From NCBI RefSeq assembly GCF_029714425.1, contig NZ_CP121668.1, positions 1,137,501 through 1,201,500 on the forward strand: a stretch of 64,000 bases of DNA. The letters run 5' to 3'. The notes under the pieces were generated by a model. It was not told where the DNA came from. It ran no database searches and saw only the letters and a program-made list of their open reading frames with translations. Made by a program: the position numbers and the translations under genes. This document shows, in pieces, positions 51,733 through 61,020 of this stretch; within the stretch, counting starts at the first letter, position 1; each line of letters begins with the position of its first letter. The stretch is from Bradyrhizobium sp. CB2312 (GTDB lineage Bacteria; Pseudomonadota; Alphaproteobacteria; Rhizobiales; Xanthobacteraceae).

Positions 51733-52320
51733 TTAGGCCGCGTGGGCGTGGAGGGCGCGAACCGCCCTCCGTTTGGGCAGGGCCGCGCCGGTCGGGACGA
51801 TCATCCCTTCGGCGCCATCGAGCGCGCCGCCGGCGAACTCGATCGCCAGCAGGCGGTCGCGCTCGAACGGGCCGGGCAGCGCCAGCGCGCCGATCTTCTC
51901 CGCCGAGAAGCCGAAGCGGGCGTAATAGGGGGCATCGCCGAGCAGGATCACGGCTTCATGCCCGCGCGCCCGGGCGGCGGCCAGCGCTTGATGCATCAGC
52001 GCGGCGCCGATCCCGAGCTCGCGGAAGGCAGGGTCCACCGCCAGCGGTCCAAGGACCAGGGCGGGCCTGCCTCCGGCGCTGACGTGCCACAACCGCACGG
52101 TTCCCACGAGCGTCCCCTCGCGCACGGCCGACAGGGCAAGGCCTGCGGCAGGTGCGCGCCCGTCGCGGAGGCGCTGGCAGGTGCGGCCATGGCGGTTCTC
52201 GCCAAAGCACGCATCGAGCAACGCTTCACGCATCGCGACGTCGGCAGCACGTTCCGCACGGATCGCGAACGGAGCGGCTTTCGAAGTGAGGGCGACTTGT
52301 GGCTTCCGAGGAGCAGTCAT
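51733..52320 (-). CDS. GNAT-family N-acetyltransferase (YhbS-like)
   Basis: 195 residues. LGPLAVDPAFRELGIGAALM is the acetyl-CoA loop, followed by HQALAAARARGHEAVILLGD and APYYARFGFSAEKIGALALP, matching the YhbS group. Position between ornithine decarboxylase and RidA/homospermidine synthase hints at polyamine acetylation, but spacing (over 130 bases each side) and sequence do not prove it. Confidence 0.8.
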   Translation of the reverse strand: MTAPRKPQVALTSKAAPFAIRAERAADVAMREALLDACFGENRHGRTCQRLRDGRAPAAGLALSAVREGTLVGTVRLWHVSAGGRPALVLGPLAVDPAFRELGIGAALMHQALAAARARGHEAVILLGDAPYYARFGFSAEKIGALALPGPFERDRLLAIEFAGGALDGAEGMIVPTGAALPKRRAVRALHAHAA

Positions 52321-52451
52321 GGCGCGTCAGTCCCCGCTTGAGCCGACGCGCGTGCAGCACGCCGGTCCAAGACGTCGTCAGAAATCGAAGATGTCAGGGA
52401 GGAGCCGGCAAGCCGGCTCCCGGGTTCGTCAGGCCTCAGAAGAGAGGCTGC

Positions 52452-53594
52452 TTAGATATGGTACGTCTTGAGCGGCGGGATGCCGTTGAACGCCACCGCC
52501 GAGTAGGTCGACGTATAGGCCCCGGTGCCTTCGATCAGCAGCTTGTCGCCGATCTCGAGCGTGACCGGAAGCGGATACGGGTTCTTCTCGTACAGCACGT
52601 CGGCGCTGTCGCAGGTGGGACCTGCGAGCACGCACGGGGTCATGTCCGCGCCGTCATGCGGGGTGCGGATGGCGTAACGGATCGACTCGTCCATGGTCTC
52701 GGCGAGACCGCCGAACTTGCCGATGTCCAGGTACACCCAGCGCACCTCGTCCTCGTCGCTCTTCTTCGAGATGAGCACGACCTCGGACTCGATGATGCCG
52801 GCGTTGCCCACCATGCCGCGGCCCGGCTCGATGATGGTCTCCGGAATCTGGTTGCCGAAGTGCTTGCGCAGCGCGCGGAAGATCGAGCGGCCGTAGGTCA
52901 CGACCGGAGGCACGTCCTTCAGGTACTTGGTCGGGAAGCCGCCGCCCATGTTGACCATGGACAGGTTGATGCCGCGCTCGGCGCAGTCTCGGAACACCTG
53001 CGAGGCCATCGCCAGCGCGCGGTCCCACGCCTTCACCTTGCGCTGCTGCGAGCCGACATGGAAGGAGATGCCGCACGGCTCCAGACCGAGGCGCTTGGCG
53101 ACGTCGAGCACGTCCACGGCCATCTCCGGGTCGCAGCCGAACTTGCGCGACAGCGGCCACTCGGCGCCGGCGCAGTCATAGAGGATGCGGCAGAACACCT
53201 TCGCGCCGGGAGCGGCACGGGCGACCTTCTCGACTTCGGCGGCGCAGTCCACCGCGAACAGGCGAATGCCGAGCGCGAAGGCGCGCGCGATGTCGCGCTC
53301 CTTCTTGATCGTGTTGCCGAAGGAGATGCGGTCGGGCGTCGCACCAGCGGCCAGCGCCATCTCGATCTCGGCGACCGTCGCGGTGTCGAAGCAGGAGCCC
53401 ATGGAGGCGAGCAGCGACAGCACTTCCGGCGCCGGGTTCGCCTTGACGGCGTAGAACACGCGGCTGTCGGGCAGCGCCTTGGCGAAGCTCTGGTAATTGT
53501 CGCGCACGACCTCGAGGTCGACGACGAGGCACGGCTCGGTGTCGAGACCTTCCTTGCGGCGGTTGCGCAGGAATTCCTGGATACGTTCGGTCAT
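52452..53594 (-). CDS. Ornithine decarboxylase, alanine-racemase fold
   Basis: 380 residues from ATG 53594 (GGAG upstream). PLP lysine Lys51 in FYAVKANPAPEVL, HVGSQ (179-183), GGGFP (217-221), EPGRG (256-260) and active-site Cys328 in GPTCDSADVL are all present. It belongs to the eukaryotic-type (fold III) ornithine/lysine decarboxylases and makes putrescine. With homospermidine synthase nearby it forms a short polyamine route: ornithine to putrescine to homospermidine. It has a long upstream leader with several hairpins, suggesting RNA-level control. A lysine side-activity cannot be excluded. Confidence 0.92.
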   Translation of the reverse strand: MTERIQEFLRNRRKEGLDTEPCLVVDLEVVRDNYQSFAKALPDSRVFYAVKANPAPEVLSLLASMGSCFDTATVAEIEMALAAGATPDRISFGNTIKKERDIARAFALGIRLFAVDCAAEVEKVARAAPGAKVFCRILYDCAGAEWPLSRKFGCDPEMAVDVLDVAKRLGLEPCGISFHVGSQQRKVKAWDRALAMASQVFRDCAERGINLSMVNMGGGFPTKYLKDVPPVVTYGRSIFRALRKHFGNQIPETIIEPGRGMVGNAGIIESEVVLISKKSDEDEVRWVYLDIGKFGGLAETMDESIRYAIRTPHDGADMTPCVLAGPTCDSADVLYEKNPYPLPVTLEIGDKLLIEGTGAYTSTYSAVAFNGIPPLKTYHI

Positions 53595-53779
53595 GGCACT
53601 CTCCAACGGTCCCAGCGACGGGATCCGCATCAACGTGACGTCGGATAAGAGTGCTTCGGCCACATCGCGCGATGGAGGCGCGTCGAGGCCAAAAAACTCA
53701 AACCAGACTGTGCTGCCGTGGATTGGTTGGGAGAGTTTCCCGCCCGCTCACCTGGCAATGAAGGACAAGCCTTTTCAGT

Positions 53780-53935
53780 AGCCCGCGCCGGCGTTGGACT
53801 GCCGGTAGAGACCAAAAAAGCCCGATCCGTCGTTGCTTTAAGTCGCGTCCCCCGTTGAGAGCGGGGTGCGCCGGTTCGCCTCCGGCTGCCAGTCACGGTT
53901 GCAAAAAGTGAAGTCACCTTCGACAAGGCATCTCT
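53780..53935 (-). promoter_or_regulatory. Structured 5' leader of ornithine decarboxylase, candidate speF motif
   Basis: Three stable hairpins on the minus strand lie 190-290 bases before the ATG: GCCGG/CCGGC at 53886-53870, CCCCG/CGGGG at 53866-53850, and CCGGC/GCCGG at 53805-53788, joined by purine-rich linkers. An RNA motif named speF is known upstream of ornithine decarboxylase genes in alphaproteobacteria. Placement fits; identity to that motif is not proven here. The remaining sequence to 54265 holds no gene I can support; a perfect GC hairpin lies at 54237-54257. Confidence 0.45.
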
Positions 53936-54265
53936 TGAGAGAGATGCTGGGCTCCGGGTTTGCTTTGGTCGTTCGACTTCTCAGTCTTCGACTTCCGCAC
54001 TTCCGAAGAGCCCCTCGGCTTCTTCACCCCTTGGCGGCTGTCCGGCCTCTTGTCCGGATACCTACCGACTGACACACGACCACAGGCACGTGCGAAATTG
54101 GGCAAGTCCGCACATAAGCGTTTTGACTCTGGTTCGCAAGAATTTTTTTAGGCTGCGGACAGAATTGCCTAACATCTGCTTGCGCAGTGTTGCGCGAGCG
54201 ACGCGGAAGATGAACGTGCGTTAAGTTTTTGTGTCGCGCGCGTGTTGCTCACGCGCGTGTGCGCG

Positions 54266-54520
54266 TCAGCCGCGCTTGGTGAAGGGCTCGACGCGCTGAG
54301 CTGCGCGGATGAACGCGGTCATCACGAGCACGCCGAGTGCGAACAGCACGGCCTGAAGGATGTGCGTACCCTGGTCGCCGAGACCGAACAGGATCGCGAG
54401 CGCCCAGCCACCGGCAAAGGCCGCGCCGAACACCTCCGCGCCGATCAGGATCGCGGCGCTGACGACGGTGATGACGCTCGGCCAGACGATCTGGCGGGAG
54501 GACGAGGAAGGCGCGTTCAT
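54266..54520 (-). CDS. Small two-span membrane protein, hypothetical
   Basis: 84 residues from ATG 54520 (MNAPSSSSRQIVWPSVITVV); an in-frame ATG at 54607 would add an unlikely Cys/Pro-rich extension. Two hydrophobic spans (VITVVSAAILIGAEVFGAAF and ILQAVLFALGVLVMTAFI) surround a short glycine loop (GLGDQGTH). Basic end (FTKRG). I do not recognise the family. It is divergent from the M3 peptidase gene. Confidence 0.65.
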   Translation of the reverse strand: MNAPSSSSRQIVWPSVITVVSAAILIGAEVFGAAFAGGWALAILFGLGDQGTHILQAVLFALGVLVMTAFIRAAQRVEPFTKRG

Positions 54521-54657
54521 GAACTCTGGGATCCCAAGGCTTCGAGGGCCGCAATCTCCCCGAAAAGCCGGCCGGGAGCAAGGGCAAATGGCCCAAAAAA
54601 GCCCCATCGCGTGCTATAGCTGACGCAGCAATCGAGCCACGAAAATCGGGACTTGTG

Positions 54658-56739
54658 ATGTCAGAACCCCGCCAAAATCCGGACACCGAGATCAACCCGC
54701 TGCTGAAGGCCTGGGTGACGCCGTTCGCGACCCCGCCCTTCGACGAGATAAAGCCGGAGCACTTCCTCCCCGCCTTCGAGCAGGCCTTCGCCGATCACTC
54801 CGCCGAGATCGCGGCGATCACCAATGATCCGGCCGCGCCCGACTTCGCCAACACCATCACGGCGCTGGAGCGCTCGGGCAAGCTGCTGAGCAAGGTCGCG
54901 GCGGTGTTCTACGACCTCGTCTCGGCGCATTCCAATCCGGCCATCCTGGAGATCGACAAGGAGGTCTCCTTGCGGATGGCGCGGCACTGGAATCCGATCA
55001 TGATGAACGCCGTGCTGTTTGGACGCATCGCCCATCTGCACGAGAACCGCGCTGGCCTTGGTCTTTCGCCCGAGCAGCTCCGCCTCCTGGAACGCACCTA
55101 CACCCGCTTCCACCGCTCTGGCGCCGGCCTCTCCGAGGAGGCCAAGACGCGGATGGCGGAGATCAACGAGAAGCTCGCCCAGCTCGGCACCAGTTTCAGC
55201 CATCATCTGCTCGGCGACGAGCAGGAATGGTTCATGGAGCTCGCCGAGGCCGATCGCCAGGGCCTGCCGGAGAGTTTTGTCGCCGCTGCCACGGCTGCGG
55301 CAGAAGAGCGCGGCATGGAAGGCAAGGCCATCGTGACGCTGTCGCGCTCCTCGACCGAGCCGTTCCTGAAGAGCTCGGCGCGGCGTGACCTTCGCGAGAA
55401 GGTCTACAAGGCCTTCACCGCGCGCGGCGACAACGGCAATGCCAACGACAACAACGACACCATCGTCGAGATCCTCAAGCTGCGGGAGGAGAGTGCCAAG
55501 CTGCTGGGCTATCCCACCTTCGCCGCCTACCGGCTGGAGGATTCCATGGCCAAGACGCCGGACGCGGTGCGCGGGCTCCTGGAGCGGGTCTGGAAGCCGG
55601 CCCGCGCGCGGGCGCTCGCCGACCGCGACGAGATGCAGGCGCTGATCACGGAAGAGGGCGGCAATTTCAAGCTCGCGCCCTGGGACTGGCGCTTCTATGC
55701 CGAGAAGCTGCGCCTCCAACGCGCCAATTTCGACGATTCCGCGATCAAGCCGTATCTGACGCTCGACCATATGGTCGCCGCCGCCTTCGACTGCGCCACG
55801 CGGCTGTTCGGCATCACCTTCGAGGAGCGCAAGGACGTTCCCACCTGGCACCCCGACGTCCGGGTCTGGGAGGTGAAAGGCCCCGATGGCAAGCACAAGG
55901 CGCTGTTCTACGGCGACTACTATGCCCGGCCGTCGAAGCGGTCCGGCGCCTGGATGACCTCGCTGCGCGACCAGCAGAAGCTCGACGGCGACATCGCGCC
56001 GCTGGTCATCAATGTCTGCAACTTCGCGAAGGGAGCAGGCGGCGAGCCCTCGCTGCTGTCGCCGGACGACGCCCGCACCCTGTTCCACGAGTTCGGCCAC
56101 GGCCTGCACGGCATGCTCTCCAACGTGACCTACCCGTCGCTGTCGGGCACCTCCGTGTTCACCGACTTCGTCGAGCTGCCCTCGCAGCTCTACGAGCATT
56201 GGCAGGAACGGCCCGAGGTGCTGCAGCAGTTCGCCCGCCACTACCAGACCGGCGAGCCGCTGCCCGACGACCTGCTCCAGCGGTTCCTCGCTGCGCGAAA
56301 GTTCAACCAGGGCTTTGCCACGGTCGAGTTCGTCTCCTCGGCGCTGGTCGATCTCGAATTCCACACCCAGCCGGCCGCCGCCGCGCAGGATGTCCGCGCC
56401 TTCGAGAAGAAGGAGCTGGAGAAGATCGGCATGCCCGAGGAGATCTCGCTGCGCCACCGCCCGACCCAGTTCGGCCACATCTTCTCCGGCGACCATTATG
56501 CCTCCGGCTATTACAGCTACATGTGGTCGGAGGTAATGGATGCCGACGCCTTCGGCGCGTTCGAGGAGGCCGGCAACATCTTCGACCCGGCAGTGGCAAA
56601 GCGCCTGCACGACGACATCTACTCCTCAGGCGGATCGGTCGATCCGGAAACGGCCTACGAGGCCTTCCGCGGCCGCCCGCCCGAGCCCGACGCACTGCTG
56701 CGCCGCCGCGGCCTGCTCGACGACGCAAAGGCGGCCTGA
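54658..56739 (+). CDS. M3-family oligopeptidase (OpdA/Dcp-like)
   Basis: 693 residues, the family's usual length. The zinc motif HEFGH (His477, Glu478, His481) in RTLFHEFGHGLHGML and the third-ligand region FVELPSQLYEHW are present. The N-terminal helical domain starts NPLLKAWVTPFATPPFDEIK. It cleaves short peptides in the cytosol, including cut signal peptides. An alternative GTG start one codon earlier is possible. The next gene begins at the last base of this stop (TGATG), so it is coupled to a metal-transport-related pair, which is an odd partner. Confidence 0.92.
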   Translation: MSEPRQNPDTEINPLLKAWVTPFATPPFDEIKPEHFLPAFEQAFADHSAEIAAITNDPAAPDFANTITALERSGKLLSKVAAVFYDLVSAHSNPAILEIDKEVSLRMARHWNPIMMNAVLFGRIAHLHENRAGLGLSPEQLRLLERTYTRFHRSGAGLSEEAKTRMAEINEKLAQLGTSFSHHLLGDEQEWFMELAEADRQGLPESFVAAATAAAEERGMEGKAIVTLSRSSTEPFLKSSARRDLREKVYKAFTARGDNGNANDNNDTIVEILKLREESAKLLGYPTFAAYRLEDSMAKTPDAVRGLLERVWKPARARALADRDEMQALITEEGGNFKLAPWDWRFYAEKLRLQRANFDDSAIKPYLTLDHMVAAAFDCATRLFGITFEERKDVPTWHPDVRVWEVKGPDGKHKALFYGDYYARPSKRSGAWMTSLRDQQKLDGDIAPLVINVCNFAKGAGGEPSLLSPDDARTLFHEFGHGLHGMLSNVTYPSLSGTSVFTDFVELPSQLYEHWQERPEVLQQFARHYQTGEPLPDDLLQRFLAARKFNQGFATVEFVSSALVDLEFHTQPAAAAQDVRAFEKKELEKIGMPEEISLRHRPTQFGHIFSGDHYASGYYSYMWSEVMDADAFGAFEEAGNIFDPAVAKRLHDDIYSSGGSVDPETAYEAFRGRPPEPDALLRRRGLLDDAKAA

Positions 56740-57377
56740 TGCGCATGCGCGTCCTGTTTGGAATGCTGCTCGCCGCTGGCATGATGCTGGCGGCGGGGGC
56801 GGCGAGCGCGCATCCGCATGTCTGGATTACCGCGACTAGCGAACTGCTCTACGCCGCCGACGGCAGCATCACCGGCGTCCGCCATGCCTGGACCTTTGAC
56901 GAGATGTTCTCGGCCTATGCGGTGCAGGGGCTCGAGAGCAAGACCAAGGGCGCCTATACGCGCGAGGAGCTCGGGCCGCTGGCGCAGACCAATGTCGAGT
57001 CGCTGAAGGAATATGCCTATTTCACCTTCGCCAAGGCCGACGGCAAGAAGGAGCGATTCCAGGAGCCGGTCGACTATTTCCTCGACCACAAGGACACGGT
57101 GCTGACCCTGCACTTCACGCTGCCGCTGAAGAACCCGGTCAAGCCGAAGCAATTGGTGCTCGAAGTGTTCGACCGCTCCTTCTTCATCGACTTCCAGATG
57201 GCCAAGGACAATCCGGTCAAGCTGGTCGGCGCGCCCGCCGGCTGCCAGATGAAGCTGGACCGTCCCAGCGACGGCTCGGCCACTGCCCAGAAGCTCAATG
57301 AGCAGACCTTCCTGAACGGTGAGAACACCAATTTCGGCATGATGTTCGCCAACAAGATCACGGTGGATTGCCCTTGA
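56739..57377 (+). CDS. DUF1007 periplasmic protein, metal-export associated
   Basis: 212 residues. The start overlaps the M3 stop (TGATG). Signal peptide MRMRVLFGMLLAAGMMLAAG, then AASAHPHVWITATSELLY; the HPHVW right at the mature N terminus is the family's hallmark and could bind a metal. The rest is beta-rich. DUF1007 proteins nearly always sit beside NicO-type nickel/cobalt exporters, as here, and probably serve as a periplasmic accessory. The stop overlaps the NicO start. Confidence 0.88.
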   Translation: MRMRVLFGMLLAAGMMLAAGAASAHPHVWITATSELLYAADGSITGVRHAWTFDEMFSAYAVQGLESKTKGAYTREELGPLAQTNVESLKEYAYFTFAKADGKKERFQEPVDYFLDHKDTVLTLHFTLPLKNPVKPKQLVLEVFDRSFFIDFQMAKDNPVKLVGAPAGCQMKLDRPSDGSATAQKLNEQTFLNGENTNFGMMFANKITVDCP

Positions 57378-58489
57378 CCGGTCGCCTTCAGTCCCCGCTT
57401 GCACGCGGCCTTCTCGCCTGCGCTGCGGTCGTCGTCGTGCTCGGCGTGGCTGATGCTGCGCTCCACGATCTCCTCGCGCAAAACCCCTTTGGCGCGCCGC
57501 GCCCGGCACAGGCGGCCGAGCCCGAGGCCAGCGGCATCGTCGGCTGGCTGCTGGCAAAGCAGTCGGAATTCTATCGTCAGATGTCGTCGACCATCCGCGC
57601 CGCCAAATCCGACGGCTCGGCGGTCTGGACGCTGCTCTTCATCTCGTTCGCCTATGGCATCTTCCATGCCGCCGGCCCCGGCCATGGCAAGGCGGTGATC
57701 GCCTCCTATCTGGTCGCCAACCGCGAGACCGCCCGGCGCGGCATCGCGCTGTCGTTCGCCTCGGCGCTGATGCAGTCGCTGGTCGCGATCCTGATCGTCG
57801 GCATCTCGGCCTGGATCCTGAACGCGACCGCCAAGACCATGTGCAAGGCGGAGGGCGCGATCGAGATCGCGAGCTACGCCCTGATCGCGCTGTTCGGCCT
57901 GCGCCTCGTCTGGGTCAAGGGCCGCACCTTCATCCGCACGCTCCCGGCGGCCCAGCCCGTGCCGGCCATCGCCGGCGTGCCGCATGAGCATCATGATCAC
58001 GACCATCACCATCATCATGATGCGCATGGTCATCATGATCACCATCACCACGATCACGCCCAGGCCCATGACCATCACGGGCATGACCACGTCCACGACG
58101 AGCATTGCGGCCATTCCCACGGCCCGACGCCGAGCGAGCTCGCCGGCCCCGGGGGCTGGCGGCGTGGCTTTGCGGCGATCCTGACCGTCGGCATCCGACC
58201 CTGCTCGGGGGCGATCCTGGTGCTGGTGTTCGCGCTGGCGCAGGGCCTGTTCTGGGCCGGCATCGCCGCGACCTTCCTGATGGGGCTCGGCACCGCGATC
58301 ACGGTCGCGGCCATCGCGGTCGTCGCCGTCTCCGCCAAGGACATCGCGCAGCGCCTCAGCGCCGGCCGCGACGGCGGCGGCGCGCTGTTCATGCGCGGCA
58401 TCGAATTCGCGGCGGCTGCCGTCGTGCTGCTGTTCGGTGCGGGGCTGTTGTTCGGCTACATCGCGGCCGAGCGGACGACGTGTTTCTGA
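57374..58489 (+). CDS. NicO/RcnA-like nickel-cobalt exporter with His-rich loop
   Basis: 371 residues from TTG 57374, overlapping the DUF1007 stop (TTGA); a TTG at 57368 is equally possible. Six or seven spans with the family motif YGIFHAAGPGHGKAVIASYL (HAxxPGHGK) and the second half GIRPCSGAILVLVFALAQGL. Between them lies a cytosolic or periplasmic loop with a long His/Asp tract (about residues 204-252). Members export nickel or cobalt, giving resistance. Neither an RcnR nor another regulator is near. Confidence 0.88.
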   Translation: MTGRLQSPLARGLLACAAVVVVLGVADAALHDLLAQNPFGAPRPAQAAEPEASGIVGWLLAKQSEFYRQMSSTIRAAKSDGSAVWTLLFISFAYGIFHAAGPGHGKAVIASYLVANRETARRGIALSFASALMQSLVAILIVGISAWILNATAKTMCKAEGAIEIASYALIALFGLRLVWVKGRTFIRTLPAAQPVPAIAGVPHEHHDHDHHHHHDAHGHHDHHHHDHAQAHDHHGHDHVHDEHCGHSHGPTPSELAGPGGWRRGFAAILTVGIRPCSGAILVLVFALAQGLFWAGIAATFLMGLGTAITVAAIAVVAVSAKDIAQRLSAGRDGGGALFMRGIEFAAAAVVLLFGAGLLFGYIAAERTTCF

Positions 58490-58521
58490 GCTCCTCTTCC
58501 CCCTCCAGGGGAGGGTAAGAG

Positions 58522-58920
58522 TCACACCGGCAAAAACTTCATCAACGCCGGCATGAAGAAGATCCCGAGATTGATCGCAAAGCCGATGCTCCACAGGATC
58601 GAGCGCAGCGTCGGGCGGTTGCCGAGATAGGTCAGCACATAGGCGATCCGCACGATCAGGAACAGCACCGCGAGCTCGTCGATCAGGCGCTGCGGCGCAT
58701 CCCGGAATTCGGCGAGCAGGACGGCGAAGGCGAAGAACGGGAAGGTCTCGATGCCGTTCTGATGGGCGCCGAGCGCACGCTGCGCGAGGGCGTCCTCATA
58801 GAAGGCGGGATCGCGCGGCCGTGAATTGTCGAAGCCGCGAAACCTGATCCATTTGATCGAGACGATCGTCGACAGATACAGCAGCAGCGCCCCGAATACG
58901 CACCATTCTGCGAGCGTCAT
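58522..58920 (-). CDS. MAPEG-family membrane protein
   Basis: 132 residues from ATG 58920; a longer in-frame start at 59091 would overlap ferrochelatase. Four spans, with the pattern YEDALAQRALGAHQNGIETF, PFFAFAVLLAEF and RIAYVLTYLGNRPTLRSIL, where the R-A-x-x-AHxNxxE motif marks MAPEG proteins (membrane glutathione-transferase and leukotriene synthase relatives). It may detoxify electrophiles with glutathione; in bacteria few are characterised. Divergent from hemH. Confidence 0.85.
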   Translation of the reverse strand: MTLAEWCVFGALLLYLSTIVSIKWIRFRGFDNSRPRDPAFYEDALAQRALGAHQNGIETFPFFAFAVLLAEFRDAPQRLIDELAVLFLIVRIAYVLTYLGNRPTLRSILWSIGFAINLGIFFMPALMKFLPV

Positions 58921-59002
58921 CTTTCCTCCCCCGCTTGGGTGCGACCCTAGCGAAACCCGCCTCATCTTGACAAGTTCGGGGCAACGCGCGACGCAAACGG
59001 CC

Positions 59003-60040
59003 ATGACGAACGTTGTCCCCATCGAGACCGCGAAGGCGGCCGTGCAGTCCGGCCGCCCGCGGGTCGGCGTGCTCCTGGTCAATCTCGGCACACCCGATAC
59101 GGCCGATGCGCCGGGCGTGCGGGTCTACCTCAAGGAGTTCCTCTCGGACGCCCGCGTCATCGAGGACCAGGGCCTGATCTGGAAGCTGGTGCTGAACGGC
59201 ATCATCCTGCGCAGGCGCCCGCGCACCAAGGCGCTCGACTACCGGAAGATCTGGAACAACGAGCGCAACGAATCGCCGCTGAAGACCATCACGCGCTCGC
59301 AAGCCGACAAGCTCGCGGCCGCGCTGTCGGACCGCGCGCATGTCGTCGTGGACTGGGCGATGCGCTATGGCAATCCGTCGATCCAGGCGGGCATCGATGC
59401 ACTGATCGCCAAAGGCTGCGAGCGCATCCTCGCCGTGCCGCTCTATCCGCAATATTCCGCCTCGACCTCGGCAACCGTCTGCGACGAGGTGTTTCGCGTG
59501 CTCGCGCAGCTTCGCAACCAGCCGACGCTGCGGGTGACGCCGCCGTATTATGAGGACGCGGCCTATATCGAGGCGCTCGCGACCTCGATCGAGACGCAAC
59601 TGGCGACGCTGTCCTTCAAGCCCGAGTTGATCGTCGCCTCCTTCCACGGCATGCCGAAATCCTATGTCGACAAGGGCGATCCCTATCAGGGCCACTGCAT
59701 CGCCACGACCGAGGCGCTGCGCCGTCGGCTCGGCATGGACGAAACAAAGCTGCTGCTGACCTTCCAGTCGCGCTTCGGTAATGACGAGTGGCTGCAGCCC
59801 TACACCGACAAGACCATGGAGCGGCTGGCGAAAGAAGGCGTGCGCCGCATCGCGGTGGTGACGCCGGGCTTTTCCGCCGACTGCCTCGAGACGCTGGAGG
59901 AGATCGCGCAGGAGAACGCCGAGATCTTCAGGCACAATGGCGGTGAAGAGTTTTCCGCGATCCCCTGCCTCAACGACAGTGAGCCCGGGATGGACGTGAT
60001 CCGCACCCTGGTGCTGCGTGAGCTTCAGGGCTGGATCTGA
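59003..60040 (+). CDS. hemH: Ferrochelatase
   Basis: 345 residues from ATG 59003. VGVLLVNLGTPDTADAPGVR opens the fold; RYGNPSIQAGIDAL, PLYPQYSAST, the catalytic His215 in VASFHGMPKSYVDKGDPY, and the later PGFSADCLETLEEI with its Glu are the known active-site parts. It inserts iron into protoporphyrin IX in the last step of heme synthesis. The stop shares a base with the start of the ABC binding-protein gene (TGATG), a coupling without an obvious reason. Confidence 0.96.
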   Translation: MTNVVPIETAKAAVQSGRPRVGVLLVNLGTPDTADAPGVRVYLKEFLSDARVIEDQGLIWKLVLNGIILRRRPRTKALDYRKIWNNERNESPLKTITRSQADKLAAALSDRAHVVVDWAMRYGNPSIQAGIDALIAKGCERILAVPLYPQYSASTSATVCDEVFRVLAQLRNQPTLRVTPPYYEDAAYIEALATSIETQLATLSFKPELIVASFHGMPKSYVDKGDPYQGHCIATTEALRRRLGMDETKLLLTFQSRFGNDEWLQPYTDKTMERLAKEGVRRIAVVTPGFSADCLETLEEIAQENAEIFRHNGGEEFSAIPCLNDSEPGMDVIRTLVLRELQGWI

Positions 60041-61020
60041 TGGTTCGCCCCGTGAATCGCCGCGACTGCCTGGCGCTTCTCGGGATGACGGCCGCGCTGC
60101 CGACCGCGGTGCTGGCGCAGCAGCCGAACGCAACGCGCCGGCTCGGCGTGCTTTCGGTCATTGCGGGCGATGAGGTGATCGGCCAGGCACGACTGGCCGA
60201 GGCGCTCGCCACCCATGGTTGGAAGGAGCAGGACAATCTGAAGGTCGACTGGCGCAGCGGCGCCGGCGATCGCGCGCGTATCGCCCAGCTTGCCGACGAG
60301 CTGATCGCGCTCAAGCCCGACGTCCTGCTCGCGCTCGGCACGCCCTCGGTGGAGGAGCTGCGCCAGCGCACCACGACGATCCCGATCGTGTTCGCCGTCG
60401 TCACCGATCCCGTCAGCCAGGGCTTTGTCAAAAATCTCGCTCATCCCGGCGGCAACATCACCGGCTTCACCGATTACGACGGTCCGCTGGCCGGCAAATG
60501 GCTGGAGATGCTGACTCAGGTCACGCCAAGGGTGTCCCGCGTCTTCGTCGTCTACAATCCCGCCACCGCGCCGTTCGCACCCCTGATGCTGCGCACGGTC
60601 GAGGAGGCGGCACGGACCCTGCACGTGACAGTCGAGGCCGCGCCGGTTCATGACGCCGCCGCGATCGCGGCGCTGGCGGCGCGCAAGGAGGGCGGCCTGC
60701 TGGTGCTGCCCGATTTCTTCACCATGGCCAATCGGGTGCAGCTCCTGGCGGCGATCAGCGAAGCGCACCTGCCGGCGGTGTTCTGGAGCCGCACCTTCGT
60801 CGACGAAGGCGGGCTGATGTCCTACAGCACTGATAGCGCCGAACAGTTGCGGCGCGCCGCGTCCTACATCGACCGCATCCTCAAGGGCGCGCAGGCGGCC
60901 GACCTCCCGGTTCAGAACCCCACCAAGTTCGAGCTCGCGATCAACCTTAGGACCGCGAGGGCGATCGGCGTCACGCTTGCCCCGGGCCTCATCGCACTCG
61001 CGAACGACGTCATCGAATAG
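60040..61020 (+). CDS. ABC_sub_bind-family solute-binding protein, orphan
   Basis: 326 residues. MVRPVNRRDCLALLGMTAAL starts a signal-like N terminus with a twin-arginine-like RRD. The body (RRLGVLSVIAGDEVIGQARL, ADELIALKPDVLLALGTPSV, VFAVVTDPVSQGFVKNLAHP, GGNITGFTDYDGPLAGKWLE) is the PF04392 fold, related to TrpXYZ-type and periplasmic binding proteins. No permease or ATPase gene follows. The ATG overlaps the hemH stop, so the two are cotranscribed. The ligand is unknown; a link with heme supply is speculative. Confidence 0.85.
   Translation: MVRPVNRRDCLALLGMTAALPTAVLAQQPNATRRLGVLSVIAGDEVIGQARLAEALATHGWKEQDNLKVDWRSGAGDRARIAQLADELIALKPDVLLALGTPSVEELRQRTTTIPIVFAVVTDPVSQGFVKNLAHPGGNITGFTDYDGPLAGKWLEMLTQVTPRVSRVFVVYNPATAPFAPLMLRTVEEAARTLHVTVEAAPVHDAAAIAALAARKEGGLLVLPDFFTMANRVQLLAAISEAHLPAVFWSRTFVDEGGLMSYSTDSAEQLRRAASYIDRILKGAQAADLPVQNPTKFELAINLRTARAIGVTLAPGLIALANDVIE

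Noticed and set aside
54237..54257. CGCGCGTG/CACGCGCG hairpin as a terminator of the two-span protein gene
   Set aside because: On the minus strand an A-rich stretch, not a T run, follows the stem. It may be structural or a chance feature of the GC-rich sequence.
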